From: Musa acuminata AAA Group
Lineage: Eukaryota > Streptophyta > Magnoliopsida > Zingiberales > Musaceae
Direction of reading: 5' to 3'
Length of the DNA stretch: 64,000 nucleotides
NCBI RefSeq assembly: GCF_036884655.1
Contig: NC_088340.1
Location: forward strand, 30,442,001 to 30,506,000
This document shows, piece by piece, positions 21,811 through 34,078 of the stretch; the stretch's first letter is position 1, and each line of letters begins with the position of its first letter. The notes beneath the pieces were generated by a model. The model was not told the DNA's origin and did not search any database. It worked only from the letters and a program-made list of their open reading frames with translations. The position numbers and the translations under genes were made by a program.

Positions 21811-23620
21811 TTTCTGAAAACAAAGATGCAGCAGAAATGAATAACATGCAGATTTTGCAAGAAATAAACTATCAAGATATGGATTTCTATCTTAATATGC
21901 TCCCACTATTTTACTAACGAGTCACGCGACACTCTCAGCACGTGAAACGGAAGTCTCCGACAGACTTCTAGTGGGGATCAGGATCCAATCAGCGTCTTAG
22001 TGTAACCTCGAGGGACTCGACCAATCACACTAAGCCTAAAAGGTAGGCAACTCTTGCCGATCACAACTCCTTGAGATTCCCATCCTGTTCGGCCTCCGAA
22101 TCACCATGGCCTCGAGGGCTCGACCAACCATGATGCTCGGTTAAGTCAACACCTTCGTTACAAGATGAGTCTGATTTTATAATATACCCTCGAGGGACTC
22201 GACCAAGCATACCATGCCCTCAGGTCACCGGTGATATCTCTATGTCGTAAGAAAGATAGTGAATCGCGATATAGGTGAGTCTCGAGGGACTCGACCAACT
22301 CAACCTACACCGAGAATCGGTTCCTACTTATAACGATGGAAGGCCACGTGGGTCAATCTAATTGCCTCACGTTTACCAACTTAATATTATCGAGAGATGT
22401 TTCTATGATTTGGTCTCCTAATATGACATGTCACACATATACATATTTAATATATATCTACATCGCATGCAAATATATATACATATCTAGTATGTGTATA
22501 AGCAATCACACCAGATGATCATGGACCACAACCTAATATGATTAGGCCCGAGCCAGTAGGCCTAATCACTCACATCAAGATCTATGTGTGCAACGGTGCA
22601 TCTCCATGCCCTGTGATCGTCCATCTCGTCCTCGTCGGTTCCGTCGACATCTTGATGCATCTTAATGCACCACGATCGTTCGTCTCGTGGGTCCCGCTAT
22701 CGCATCCACGCTCCCGCTGTACCTCCTCATGTGATTACAACTTAATCATAGGCACGCAGGCCCGACAATAAACGAGAAATATAATGGAGGCACGCAGACC
22801 TCAATAATAATAATCACAAGTACACACATCACACGGTCCATGATCATTCGTCCACACATCATACATCACATGTATAAATAATCATCATCATGTAGGACTA
22901 CTAGATAATAATAAAAATAATAATCAACTAAACCTTTTAATTAATTAATATTTTATGAAATCAGGGACATATAGGGAATTTCTGAATTCATAGGGGTATT
23001 TTCATAATTTGGATAAAAGACAGAAACTGGAATTTCTCAAATTCCGAGGGGTAAAACTATCTTTTGCCCAGAAAACCCTAATGCCCTACTCCCCTTTGCT
23101 GCTACCGCCGCCGCCACCCTGTTGGCGGCGGCCTGTGCGGTGGGGCGAGGGCGCTGCCCTCGCCTGCAGGCGGCACGCCAACTGGCGGCGCTGCCGCTGC
23201 AGGTGGGCGCCCCCACGGGCGTCGCCGCCTCCGCGGGCGGTTCTGCCGGCGGGGCAACGCCCGCATGCGGTGCTGTCCCGCTGGGCGGCCGCCCCTATGG
23301 GGGGGGGGGTTTCGCCCGCGGGAGCAGCGGTGGCTAGCGCCGCTGCCCTGCGGCGCCTCACCCCGCGAGAGAAGCGGCCGCAAGCGCCTCTGCCCGCGGG
23401 CTGCCAGCCCCGCTGGAAGCAAGCCTGCTGCAAGCAAGCCGCCAGCCGCCTGCTGCAGACGCAGCCCCTGTGCTGCCCGCCTTCGGCTACGCTGCACGCG
23501 CGCAGATCGAGGGCAACAACTGTTGCTGCCCTTGTTTTTGCGTCAACGATTTTGATGTCAAAATTATTCCTAAACACAACGCACGCAATTCAAAACCAAT
23601 CATTCGCACGAACAACCTGG
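21811..23620 (-). other. COP-1 leader (about 1.8 kb)
   Basis: This long non-coding leader lies between primer site and gag. The motif CTCGAGGGACTCGACCAA recurs at 22007, 22189 and 22281, with a shorter form at 22111. An AT-rich block (22380-23000) separates it from a GC-rich block (23090-23520) that gives overlapping Ala/Arg/Pro-rich frames on both strands. I see no coding support for those frames. Confidence 0.75.
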
Positions 23621-23632
23621 CTCTGATACCAC
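23621..23632 (-). promoter_or_regulatory. COP-1 primer binding site
   Basis: The minus strand reads GTGGTATCAGAG next to the 5' LTR, matching initiator Met tRNA. Confidence 0.9.
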
Positions 23633-24137
23633 TGTTGGGAAATCTTGGGGGCGACATTACATGCGCAGCGGAAGAACAAGAAAACAAAATCCTTGATTCC
23701 CAAAAAGATGTTCGTCGTCGTGCGAAGATTGGTGCGCAAAATTCGTGAAACTCAAAACTGCGTATAGAGTAGATTGTGTTACCTAGGGAGATCGAATATC
23801 CATGTTTCCTTGCAGATCCTTAGGAGAGGGTGAAGGAGGTCAAGCGTCCTCCTCTTTAGCGGTGATCCACACAGCAAGGTTGCGACGACACTCCTCAAAA
23901 CTCCAGGCCTACTCTGAGATGGAGAGGGAGAGGGGAATAGGAAAGGCAAGCAAAGGCTCTAGCCTCTGAGGCTCTGAATCCCTCCTATTTATAGAGGTCC
24001 CCTGTCAAACCCTAATGGGTCCTCCCCTAGTGGGTATTGGATCTGCATCCAATAAGACAAGGGCTCCGTCGGATATCTCATATCCGAACCTCTACTCATC
24101 GCAATGCCTACCATATGTGTGTGACCCTCTAGGCCCA

Positions 24138-24564
24138 TGTTAGAACCCTTGCAGATTCTAAACTTGGGATTGATCTCTTTAGGGGATCGGCCTCCTTGGA
24201 ACTCTATAGGGGTTCCTCCCTCCAAGTTGCTGCTCAAAGGCTGCAGAAAAGATTCATCTATTGCTTATCAAAAGAGGAGGAATACATGACTATTTATAGG
24301 GCTTCTAAACCCTAACTCCTAATAGGACTCCTACTCAAGACTCCTACTACTAACCAACTCCTAATAGGACTCCTACTTAAGATTCCTATTCCTTTACAAC
24401 TCCTAATTCTTAAGACTCATATTCCTTTACAACTCCTAATTCTTTTCTAAGAAAAAACCTCATACATGAATGCCCCTCTCAATTAGGACTCTCCTAGCTA
24501 GAGTCCTAACATTTTTACATGAATGTCCCTCTCAATTAGGACTCTCCAAGCTAGAGTCCTAACA
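24138..24564 (-). repeat. CRV-c 3' LTR (427 bp)
   Basis: The plus strand starts TGTTAGAACCC and ends AGTCCTAACA, then GACCCGCCCTCTTC (the polypurine tract on the minus strand). It carries two copies of the U3-start hairpin, against three in its partner. Confidence 0.92.
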
Positions 24565-27500
24565 GACCCGCCCTCTTCAAATCAGCCTTGTCCTCGAGGC
24601 TGATGATTCGTGAATTCTGGGAATTTGATCTTCAAGTCGTCATAGTTCTCCCAAGTGGCATCTTCTTTTGGTAGGTTCGCCCACTGTATTAGCACTTCAT
24701 TAGTGGGTCGTCGTCGTCGAGTCACGATCCGTCGATCAATAATGGCACTTAGCTGGGTCTGGAGTTCTCTTTGGGTAGTCATATTTGGTGGGTGAATTTG
24801 GGCTGTCTCCAAGCACCTGTTTAAAACTTTCGGTTGGCTGTTGGTTTGTGGGTGATATGTCGTACTCCTTTTCAATTTAGTACCCTGCATATGGAATAAC
24901 TTTGTCCAAAATCTGCTATTGAAGATGCAAGTAGAATTTGTCACAAGCACAATGCGTCCCTTATAGTGTAATTCTTTTGAGTCCCAATTGTAATGAGCCA
25001 TGGGGCTTGGTGCTTCCTCCAATTTTTTTATAATCTTACTAGTATCTGAATCTCCCTGCCATTCCATCTTAATATCCTCAAGGAAGTCGCTGGTCGAAAG
25101 TGAAACGGTCGAAACTTCAACTTGCTCGGGTAGCTGCGAAAGCGCATCTGCAAGAACATTCTCTTTCCCCTCTTTGTAAGTTATTTTAAAATCAAATCCA
25201 AGAAGTTTTGTTACCCATTTTTGCTGCTCAGGGGATGGTATCTTTTGCTCCAAAAAGTACTTGAGGCTTTTATGGTCGATTTTATTTTGAAATCGTCGAC
25301 CAATCAAGTAGGGTCTCCACCTTGTTGCTGCGCGCACAATGGCGAGCATCTCCTTATCATATGTTGGCTTATTTTGATGGGAGGGAGATAATGCCTTGCT
25401 AGTGTATGCGAGTGGTCGACCATCTTGCATGAGAATGACTCCAATTCTGACTCCAGATGTGTCGGCCTCAATAATGAAGGGTCAGTTAAAATCTGGAAGT
25501 GTTAGCACCGGCGTCGTCGTCATGGTTGCCTTAAGTTTGTCGAAGGCAGCGGAGGCTCTGTCCGACCATTGGAAGACATCTTTTTTCAATAAGGAAGTAA
25601 GTGGTGCACTGATCTCGCCATAGTTTTTCACGAACTTGCAGTAGTAGCCTGTTAAACCCAGAAAGCCATGTAGCAATTTTACGTTCCTCGGGGTAGGCCA
25701 GTTTTGCATTGCTTCAATTTTGAAGGGGTCCACTGTCACACCTTCCTCTGATATGATATGCCCAAGATATTTCACCTTCTGTTGAAGAAAGCAAAAATTC
25801 GTAATGGTTGTTGTGTGTTCAAAATGTGATTTTCGGTATGTCTTCTTCGCACACTCATATTTGATGATACCCGGATCAAAGGTCTAGCTTTGTAAAGATT
25901 TGTGCTCCCTTTCATCTAGTAATTCATCTGCTATTGGAATAAGATATTTGTCCTTGATGGTTATGCCATTGAGAGCTCGGTAATCAACACATATTCGCCA
26001 TGTTCCGTCCTTCTTGCGTACAAGTAGCACCGGTGAAGAATAGAGGTTGCAACTTGGCCGAATAACTCCTGTTTTGAGTATTTCTTTTATAATCCTTTCT
26101 ATTTCATCCTTTTGGAGATATAGATATTGATATGGCCGAGTATTTGCTGGAGGTTTGCCTGAAAGAATCATTATATAATGATCATACCGACGGGTAAGAG
26201 GTAGGTTGTACGGTTCGTCAAATATATCTGAAAATTCAGCAAACAAAGGAAGTAGGTTTGGATCTTCAAATTGTATTGGCTCTCCCTTAGTTTGCTGCTC
26301 AAGTTGTATAAAAAATCTGTTGCATGCTTTATGCAAAACCTTTTCCATTTGTTGTGTGTAAATCGTCGTTATGTTGCCCCCACGTCTCCCGTTCAGTATC
26401 ACCTGTTTCTCCTTACTGTAAAATTTCATAATTAGTTGCATAGAATTCTAAGAAATATCACCTAATGTCATCAACCATTTAATTATGAACATGGCCTTAT
26501 GATCATCAGGAGGGAGAAGGAAGAAATCTGCAATTATCTCTTGGTCCTGCAGCAATAGTTTCTCCTACAGGTGCCTACGATCACAATTCAAAATCTATCC
26601 GTCGATAACCTTAACGTCAAACCTGCTGCAATTCTCAATAGGTAAGGTCATCTGGATAGTAACTTACTGTTTATAAAGTTATTAGAACTGCCCGTGTCGA
26701 TGAGAACAGTGATCGGTTGTTGTTTGAGAAGGCCTCTAACTTTCATCATTTCCGGGTTTGAGTAGCCGGCTAGTGCATGTACCGTAACTTCAGTCGGTCG
26801 TGGCTCTTCTTCTGCATCTTCTTCTTTATGTTCAAGGCTCTCTTCTGGATGTTCAATGACCTCTTCTTCTATTGGTTCAATCATAAGAAGTCTCCCTTTA
26901 CTACAGCGATGCTCACGGCTCCACGGCTTGTCATAATGCCAACATAACCCCTTCGCATATCGCTCCCGAAGCTCTTCTCTTGTTAACCTCTTTGGTGTAG
27001 GGACTTGGCCAATAGTAGGGGGGGCTGAGGGCTTCAATATTACTGGTTGAGGAGCGACCCTAGTCCTCTGAGCTTCATGGTTCAATTGCTCCTCTTGATG
27101 TCGTGCGAAAGAGATGGCTGCCATAAGTGTATACGGTTGTCGCGCTTTAACTTCTCTTCGGATCTCTGGCTTCAAGCCCTCAATGAAGGTCCTCAATACC
27201 TGTTTTTGAGACCAATCATGAGTTTGATTAGATAACCTTTCAAACCTGGTTCGGTACTCCTGAATGGTGGAAGTTTGTCGGATCTTTACTAGTTGTCCAT
27301 CAATATTCTCGTAATCGGTTGGTCTGAAGCGGATCAGCAATCCTTCTTTGAATTGTTGCCATGAAAGGACTCCATAAGTATGTTCAAACTAGTCAAACCA
27401 CTGTATAGCATCCCCTTCAAGATATATAGCTGTAATTTTCACCATAGATGCATCCGCGGTTTTGTGGTACTGAAAATATCGCTCCGCGCGTGAGATCCAA

Positions 27501-27817
27501 CCAATCGGGTCTCCTTCTTCCCATCTAGGGAAGTCCATTCTCATGCATGGATAGTTGGGGTCGGTCATAGAGCCTCTCCTCCCTTGGAAATCATCTCTTC
27601 GGGCTTGGTGTGATTGGGCAAAGCTCTCTCCTTGATATGATTTCTTCGGGCTTAGTGGTCGGCCCAATCTGAGTTCGGTAAAGAGCGTCCGAATCTTATC
27701 CTCCATTCGTGCCTCCATGGCTTCGAATTTAGTATTGATTGCCTTCTTAGATGCCATAGTATATGACCCCAAATCTATGATGTTAAGATCTCTCTTTTGT
27801 TGTTGGGTTAAAGGCAT
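24565..27817 (-). pseudogene. CRV-c Gag-PR-deltaRT-RNase H-deltaIN-chromodomain polyprotein
   Basis: The minus-strand frame starts MPLTQQQKRDLN at 27817. Gag pieces are open at 27817-27389 and 27340-26648, with a stop between them. Protease LIDTGSSNNF lies near 26700. RT fingers are at about 26080-25950. The RT palm is missing at the junction 25791/25792, the same point as in CRV-b. A 282-residue open segment, 25430-24582, runs unbroken through RNase H, the integrase stub (SRFWTKLF...NRCLETAQ) and the chromodomain-like end (VLIQWANLPKEDATWENYDDL). That shows the deleted form stayed in frame. Gag and RT parts carry several stops, so this copy is inactive. Confidence 0.9.
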
Positions 27818-29071
27818 GTATAGGTTGAGAGAAGTGATGGTCGAAAGGGTTGGTGGATTGGTGGATGTAGGCTGTGGTTTAGGCCTATTTTGTGGCTATT
27901 TTGGGTGCAGTTTGAGGGTGTGGTTTGGTAGAGTTTTAGGGTTATGGATGAAAGTTTTGGATCTATGGTAGATGGTAGCAAAGGTTTGACAGAAATCCGT
28001 GGAAGTTGCAGCAAGTATGTGCTATCTTGTAAGAGTAGAATTGTCGTCGAAGAAACAACGGTTTCTCAACGTAATTTCCACCAAAAACTTGAGAGAATTG
28101 AGGAGGGAATATATAGAAAAATCACAGTTTATATGAAAGCAAGGATATCTAATTTAATCAAGAAAATTTTGGCAGTATAACAGCAAGGAAATTGGTGCAA
28201 GTTGCAATTGCAGAATTATCATTGAAAAATTTCAGTGGGTTACGATGAAAATTTGCAGCAACATAAAATCATTTTTAGAGATGACTTTCTTAATAGATCA
28301 ATCTTAGATGGAAGCCAAGATGATCTATGAAGTGTATAAGAAATTTCATTCAAAAAAGATTGCAAATAGATGGGTTAAGGCAACGATATGCAGCTGAAAT
28401 TTTCTGCAGCATAGATTTTCAAGTGTAGCAGATTGGACATAAAAGATCAGTAGTTTATATTGAGAATTTTTCGATGAAACCAAAGGGAAATCTACTATTA
28501 GTAAGTGTCAAAGATGTCATAAAAATTTTATAGAAATTTGGATAGAAAAAGCACAGTAGCAAGATCAAACAGATGGTGCTATGCGGCTTAAATTCTGCAA
28601 TTCAAGCAGATTGGACATAAAAGATCAGTAGTTTATATTGAGAATTTTTTGATGAAACCAAACGGAAATCCACTGTTAGGAAGTGTCAAAGATGTCATAA
28701 AAATTTCGTAGAAATTTGGATAGAAAAAACACAGTAGCAAGATCAAACAGATGGTGCTATGCGGTTGGAATTCTGCAATGTATCTTTCGTCGTAGAGATG
28801 AAAACTTTGTGACGAAAAGTTTATGCAGCAATATAGGAACGATTTTTTTTTTTTTTTTTGATTTTCGAATAAGGATAACTAAATTGCAGCAGCAGTAAGG
28901 TAGGAAACCAAAACCTGTTGCAATTCACAGGGAGATCAAAGGATGATCCGTGGTGGTGGAGATGATGGCGGAATTCGGTGACGATCTTTTAAGCAATTGT
29001 GGGAATTGCTTTGGATGGTTGTAGAGGGTTGATGGATGGCTATGGAAGGGCAGCGAGATGCCAAGAACGCT
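27818..29071 (-). other. CRV-c leader
   Basis: The AT-rich non-coding leader has two tandem copies of the repeat of about 180-190 bp (roughly 28390-28760) and a T-run at about 28842-28859. Plus-strand ORFs here are chance frames. Confidence 0.8.
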
Positions 29072-29083
29072 GCTCTGATACCA
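29072..29083 (-). promoter_or_regulatory. CRV-c primer binding site
   Basis: The minus strand reads TGGTATCAGAGC, two bases from the 5' LTR end. Confidence 0.9.
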
Positions 29084-29085
29084 AG

Positions 29086-29556
29086 TGTTAGAACCCTTGC
29101 AGATTCTAAACTTGGGATTGATCTCTTTAGGGGATCGGCCTCCTTGGAACTCTATAGGGGTTCCTCCCTCCAAGTTGCTGCTCAAAGGCTACAGAAAAGA
29201 TTCATCTATTACTTATCAAAAGAGGAGGAATACATGACTATTTATAGGGCTTCTAAACCCTAACTCCTAATAGGACTCCTACTCAAGACTCCTACTACTA
29301 ACCAACTCATAATAGGACTCCTACTTAAGACTCCTATTCCTTTACAACTCCTAATTCTTAAGACTCCTATTCCTTTACAACTCCTAATTCTTCTCTAAGA
29401 AAAAACCTCCTACATGAATGCCCCTCTCAATTAGGACTCTCCTAGCTAGAGTCCTAACAGAATGTGCCTCTCAATTAGGACTCTCCTAGCTAGAGGCCTA
29501 ACATTTTTACATGAATGTCCCTCTCAATTAGGACTCTCCAAGCTAGAGTCCTAACA
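29086..29556 (-). repeat. CRV-c 5' LTR (471 bp)
   Basis: It carries three tandem copies of the U3-start hairpin unit at its right end (about 29430-29556) and is therefore about 44 bp longer than the 3' LTR. The minus-strand TATAAATA lies near 29240-29247. Confidence 0.92.
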
Positions 29557-30554
29557 GTCCAATATCGAGCTGGCCGTGAGTTATACCTGTCAGAACTCCT
29601 TCTAACTCAGTGAATTATTATCTCTGTAATAATTCACTCGACTCATCGACTACGGATGTACTAGGCCACTACGCCGTAGTCCCCAAACGATACAGGGGAA
29701 TCCAATCCATTAGACCTGTATGTCCTTAGTTACCGTGTACCTATAGTCCCTCATCCATCTAATATCCCAGAGACCGTATATCTAGCATGGTGCTGTCAGA
29801 CCCATACAGTTTCTACTTGAGTCTCGCTCTAATCGGATTCTCTCGGAGAACTCTTTCTCTCTCAACCCGAATGACCCTGGCCAAGGATTTGTTTGAGCAA
29901 GAACACATGGGATATTCCTCTCATGACGCCGAGAGTGGATGATCCTCTATCGACACTCAATAGCCCTCGTAAGGTTGACTACCACTCCCAATAACCAGCG
30001 ATACTAGATCTGGGATAGCCAAACCTATAAGTATGGTTTCAAAGAGTGGAGCACTCATACAGGACATCCTTGGTGTCTCAAGTCTAAGGACCAGATATAC
30101 CACTAGGACTACGGAATCGATGTCTGACAATAAGGCATCATCAACCATCTAGCATTCCATAAGCGGATCAATCAGTGAACTCATTCTCCAATGAGCACCT
30201 ATATTATATCCCTAGTGTCCCTACACGAGCAGCTGTGAGACCAGCTGCATCCATCATATGGACGGGTATACAGCACACCAGTCTGTCCGGTTATCACGAT
30301 GTCCCTTTCGAGAAACCTATGACCGGGATTATTTAGGACATGTGTTTAAAGGTGAATTGATCTCATTATCGTGATATCATCACGATCCGATTCCCATTGC
30401 ACAAATCCAAGGACATCACAATATATGTGTGCATTTATGCAATAGTTATAAAGTGATACACGCCAAAATATAATAAGCAAAAAGATTCTGTATCAAGTCA
30501 CACGTGTCATCACTCACGTGATTGGCTTGCTGGGCACCTATGACTAGCAACTAG

Positions 30555-30936
30555 TGCCTCCTTCTGCAGTGCGACAGAGATAAAGTAACACTGCCTTCCA
30601 TCCATGTCGTCACAGCCACCACAGCGGTGAGCCCTTGGCGGCACTGCCCCAGCCGCACCATCACCATAGGTTGCCATCACTACAGCCTCAAGCCCGCTGC
30701 TCGGCGATCACCCCTTGGGTCATAGCAACTGTAGCTAGATCGATGCAGACGCCTTCCGGTCCCAGCGCTCTCACCCCACGTAGCGATAGAAACAGTGCAG
30801 CAACTCTTCCTCCAACGCAGCGACTATAGCACTGCCCTTGGCATCCACCTCCTCGGCAACTTCGCATTGACAGTGCTGATGCCCTTGACAGACATCAAAA
30901 ACAGGAGTTGAGAACCTAGATTTGCAGTCTTGCATA
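30555..30936 (+). other. GYN-1 leader, second part
   Basis: After the ACTAG duplication the moderately GC-rich GYN-1 leader resumes and runs to the gag start. It matches in inverse orientation the part of the GYN-2 leader around 32900-33120 (for example CGACTAT and CTTGGC...ACCTCCTCGG segments). Confidence 0.65.
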
Positions 30937-31321
30937 ATGGCCACTGATAACTCAGTGAAAGCACAAATGGGAGCATAGGAAATCAAAATTGAGGACCGGC
31001 TGCAAGAAACACTTAATGATTTCAAAAAGAGCCTACTAGAGAGCCTCAACAAATTTTAACAAGATGGGAGCTCAAGTTCTACGTTGAACAGATTGGGGGG
31101 TACAAGAAAAGGGCCCCAGGATGGTGACACACACTACCCACGCATTAGGGTAGAATTTCCACGATGGGAAGATGAGAATCCGACTAGTTGGATCTCTAAG
31201 GCGAAAATTTTTTTTCATTTTCACAAAACCCCAGAAGAATCTAAGGTAGAAGTGGCCTCAATCTAGCTTCATGGAGATGCAATCCGGTGGTACGATTGGT
31301 ATGAAACTTTCTACAGAGTTC

Positions 31322-31717
31322 CGATAAGACCCTAAGGTCTTATCGTGAAAGAAATGGGAGAAAAGGGAATGATAATGATCGCTTCGAGGGGATCGGCCCT
31401 CCTTGATCTCTTCGAGGGGATCGGCCCTCCTTGATCTCTTCGAGGGGATCGACCCTCCTTGATCACTTCGAGGGGATCGACCTCCTAGGGTTTGTCCAAA
31501 GACAATAATAGTATTTTTCATAGATTACCGAAAAAAAGTAGTTACATCCCTATTTATAGAGTTCCACCCAAAGTCCATCAGGACTTGAACTCTAATAATA
31601 AATAAATATTAAATAAACCTCTACTTGACTCTAACTGAACCAAACCGACTCAATAAACAACTGGACTAAACAAACTCAATAAACATTATTCAAAAGCTCA
31701 GAAAAAGGGTCCTAACA
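31322..31717 (-). repeat. GYN-2 3' LTR (396 bp)
   Basis: The plus strand starts CGATAAGAC...GTCTTATCG (terminal hairpin, first base changed from T) and ends GTCCTAACA. It is followed by the minus-strand polypurine tract (TTCCTCCCTCTTC). Four copies of the ~27 bp GATC...TCGAGGGGATCG unit lie at 31378-31485. Confidence 0.88.
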
Positions 31718-32895
31718 GTTCCTCCCTCTTCAAATCAGCCTTGTCCTCAAGGCTGAGCAGCATCAATCTCTTGGAGCTTCTCTTTCAGCACTTTAGCCAT
31801 AGACTATCTGTAACGCATCACAACTCGTTGATCAAGTAAGTATGATCTCCACTTTTTGATAGTGTAAGCAAAAAGTCGGTCTTTCAATATAGCAATCGTT
31901 GCATGAAACTTCTGGCCCTATATAATCAATTTTATCTTTGAACCTTTACTATCACAAGTGAAAATCCGTCCATCAACAATTTTTACTTCGAATCTGTCAT
32001 AGTCTTCAATATGGTGGGCCAATCAGTCAACAGTCTCACTGTCCATAAATTTGTTAGTGCTACCAGTATCAATCAAAACTATACCATGCTGATGTTCCAG
32101 AGTTTCGCCAACTTCCATAGTTTGCGGGTTAGAGTAATCGGCTAATATATGCATTGTATGTATGGTACGTTCAACGTCTTCATTAGAATTTATACCTTCA
32201 TGATCGGAGTCCAACTCTTCTGCTTTTGGTTCCTCTCCAATTGGCTCAATCAACATATGGTGCCCTTGTTTACATTGGTGCTCCATACTCCACTTTTCAT
32301 CATAGTACAAACCCTTTGCTGAATTTTTCTTGAGTTCTTCTTGGGTTAGTCCTCGGGTGTCAAGGCTTTTGTTGGGAATAGATATGGTGGGTGGCATATT
32401 GATCATCTGGTGGTTGTCACTTTTGTTTCCATGATTTTTCCTGTTGATTTTTTTCTCATGTAGATGTGCGAATGAGATCGCAGCTATCATAGTGCGAGGT
32501 TGATGAGCCTTAACTTCACACCGGATCTCTGGAATAAGACCTTCAAAAAATGTATCCAGAAGTTGTCGTTCCGACCAATCTCTAGCTTGATATGATAATC
32601 TTTCAAACCTACTCTGATATTCCAACACTGTAGAAGTCTGACAAATTTTTTAGAGCTGTCCATCCACCTTCATGTATGAGTAGATTGTGTCATAATCTTG
32701 GGGCCCTTTTCCTGTATTTTCAGATCTATGCAATGTAGAACTTGAGCTCCCACCTTGTTGAAATTTACTAAGGCTCCCCAGTAAATCCTTTTTGAAATCA
32801 TTAAGTACTTCTTGTAATCGGTTCTCAATTCTAATTTCCAATGCTTCCATTTGTGCTTTCACTGAGTTATCGGTGGCCATTGCGTAAGACTGCAA
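31718..32895 (-). pseudogene. GYN-2 gag-protease with RNase H remnant
   Basis: The minus-strand frame starts at 32895 (MQSYAMATDNS). It runs to 32650, has a stop, and continues in the same frame from 32628 to 32023. About 90 residues of the Gag core present in GYN-1 are missing between KVDGQL and KICQTST, so this copy has its own extra deletion. The protease site VLIDTGSTNKF lies near 32070. Downstream, the protease end passes within about 40 codons into KKWRSYLLDQRV, a fragment of RNase H, and then to the polypurine tract. RT and integrase are absent. GYN-1 shows the same junction near 35180-35290. Confidence 0.85.
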
Positions 32896-34061
32896 ATCTG
32901 TAATCTCAACTCCTGTTTTTGGTGTCGGACAAGGGCATCAACACTGTAGATGCAAAGTTACCGAGGAGGTGGACGCCAAGGGCAGTGCTGCGGTCGCCAA
33001 GAGCCTGTGACTGCGGTGGTTGCGACGGTGCGGATGGAAGGCAGCGTTGCTCTATCTCTACTGCACTACGAAGGCGTTGGTGACGTCGATGGATCACGTG
33101 CAGTTGAGGACACAATGGTGTCATTGAAGCGATCGAAACAGAGCTTGCTGCGTGTGCTGTTGGAGGGAGGCTGCGGTGGTGTTGCCGAGGTTGAGGCTAC
33201 AGGGGAAAATAGGAATCGACGGTGGCAGGCTGGGCGGCGAGCGGCGTCGTCGCTGGCTGGGCAGCAGCGGTGACGGTGGTGGCAACCGTTCGCAGCAGCA
33301 AGAGGATTGTCCTGTTTCAGTCACCAAGGGGGCAGAGCAAGGGTGAGTGGCGGCGGTCGTTCTCGCCCGAGCCAGGGGGAGCGGCGGCTGGGAGGCGAGC
33401 AGCGGTCGCCGCACGGTGGCTGGCAGTGGTGGTGGGTCGGCTGGAAGGCGACGGCGCTCGAGGCGTGGCTGCGATCGACGAGGGGCTGCGGCAACAGAGG
33501 AAGCTCTGTTTCTGAAACCGCTGCAAGGAGGGGCTGCGGCAACCGGCGGTTGCGGCTGCGGTGCCGGCGGTCCTTCTCGCTCGAGCGAGATGGGAACGCG
33601 AGGAGAAGAGGTCACTGGCCAGGTGATCGAGCGGAGGCGATGCGGCTGGGAACAAGGGCAATCCGTGAGTTGCCCTGTTTCGGTCGCCGCGAGGAGGGCG
33701 ACAATCGGCCGCTGCGGCTGCGACCCAAGGGAAGGCGGGCGGTGGTGGAGAGGCAGCGGTGGTGGCGCGGTTGGGAGCAGCGTCACCAACGATCGCCGAG
33801 GAGGAGAGGTCGAGCGGCTGCGCTGCGACGCAAGGGGAGGCGGGCGGCGGTAGTAGGGCCAGCGGCGGCGGTGGTCGCCGGCCGGGAAGCGGGGCGATGG
33901 TGGGCGCTGGCCGGAGTGAAGCAGCGGCGGGTGGGCTGGCCGGAAGCAGGGGATGCAGGGGTGGCTGCGGCTTCTTCTTCCTCTCGTGTTTCTTCTTTTC
34001 CTTTTCCTTTTTTTTTTTTTTTTGAACGAGATGACGAACTACAGTGAGAACGCTGAGGATC
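32896..34061 (-). other. GYN-2 leader (GC-rich)
   Basis: About 1.15 kb of leader, strongly GC-rich from 32990 to 33970, with GGCGG, GCGGTGG and GGCTGCGGC runs and a T-tract at 34008-34023. It produces many overlapping Gly/Arg/Ala-rich frames on both strands (the largest 33307-34047 and 33121-33789). None has recognisable domains, so I read them as composition artefacts. Confidence 0.65.
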
Positions 34062-34078
34062 GCTGCTTTGATACCAAA
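34062..34078 (-). promoter_or_regulatory. GYN-2 primer binding site
   Basis: The minus strand reads TTTGGTATCAAAGCAGC next to the 5' LTR, an iMet-type site with one change. Confidence 0.8.

Larger units (their letters stand above)
24138..29556 (-). mobile_element. CRV-c: full-length non-autonomous chromovirus-like gypsy
   Basis: LTRs 24138-24564 and 29086-29556 flank an internal region on the minus strand. The duplication is GCCCA (24133-24137) and GTCCA (29557-29561), one mismatch. It inserted into the right LTR of COP-1. It shares the RT-core and integrase deletions with CRV-b and CRV-e. Confidence 0.93.
11237..30549 (-). mobile_element. COP-1: full-length Angela/Tork-like Ty1/copia, both LTRs interrupted
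   Basis: The element is flanked by ACTAG at 11232-11236 and at 30550-30554. After removing CRV-b and CRV-c (with one duplication copy each), both LTRs are 1493 bp by coordinate arithmetic. The internal part (18137-23632) holds, on the minus strand, a leader, gag and pol in copia order. The long leader, long LTRs and RT motifs (ETFSPVAMLKSIRILLAIA, YILGIRIYRDRS) fit the Angela/Tork group. Nonsense changes and at least one frameshift make it inactive. Confidence 0.92.
23633..30549 (-). repeat. COP-1 5' LTR (right), split by CRV-c
   Basis: The segments are 23633-24137 and 29562-30549; CRV-c and its second target copy lie between. The rejoined length equals that of the left LTR (1493 bp). The plus strand starts TGTTGGGAAATC next to the primer site and ends GACTAGCA followed by the ACTAG duplication. 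The minus-strand TATAAATA is near 23988-23995. Confidence 0.9.

Noticed and set aside
23009..23626. Plus-strand ORF of 205 aa and several overlapping frames
   Set aside because: It spans the GC-rich part of the COP-1 leader, antisense to the element, with low-complexity Ala/Arg/Pro text in several frames.
33121..34047. Long overlapping ORFs on both strands (up to 246 aa)
   Set aside because: They lie in the GC-rich GYN-2 leader, are Gly/Arg/Ala-rich in every frame, overlap each other on both strands and show no domain. They are composition artefacts.
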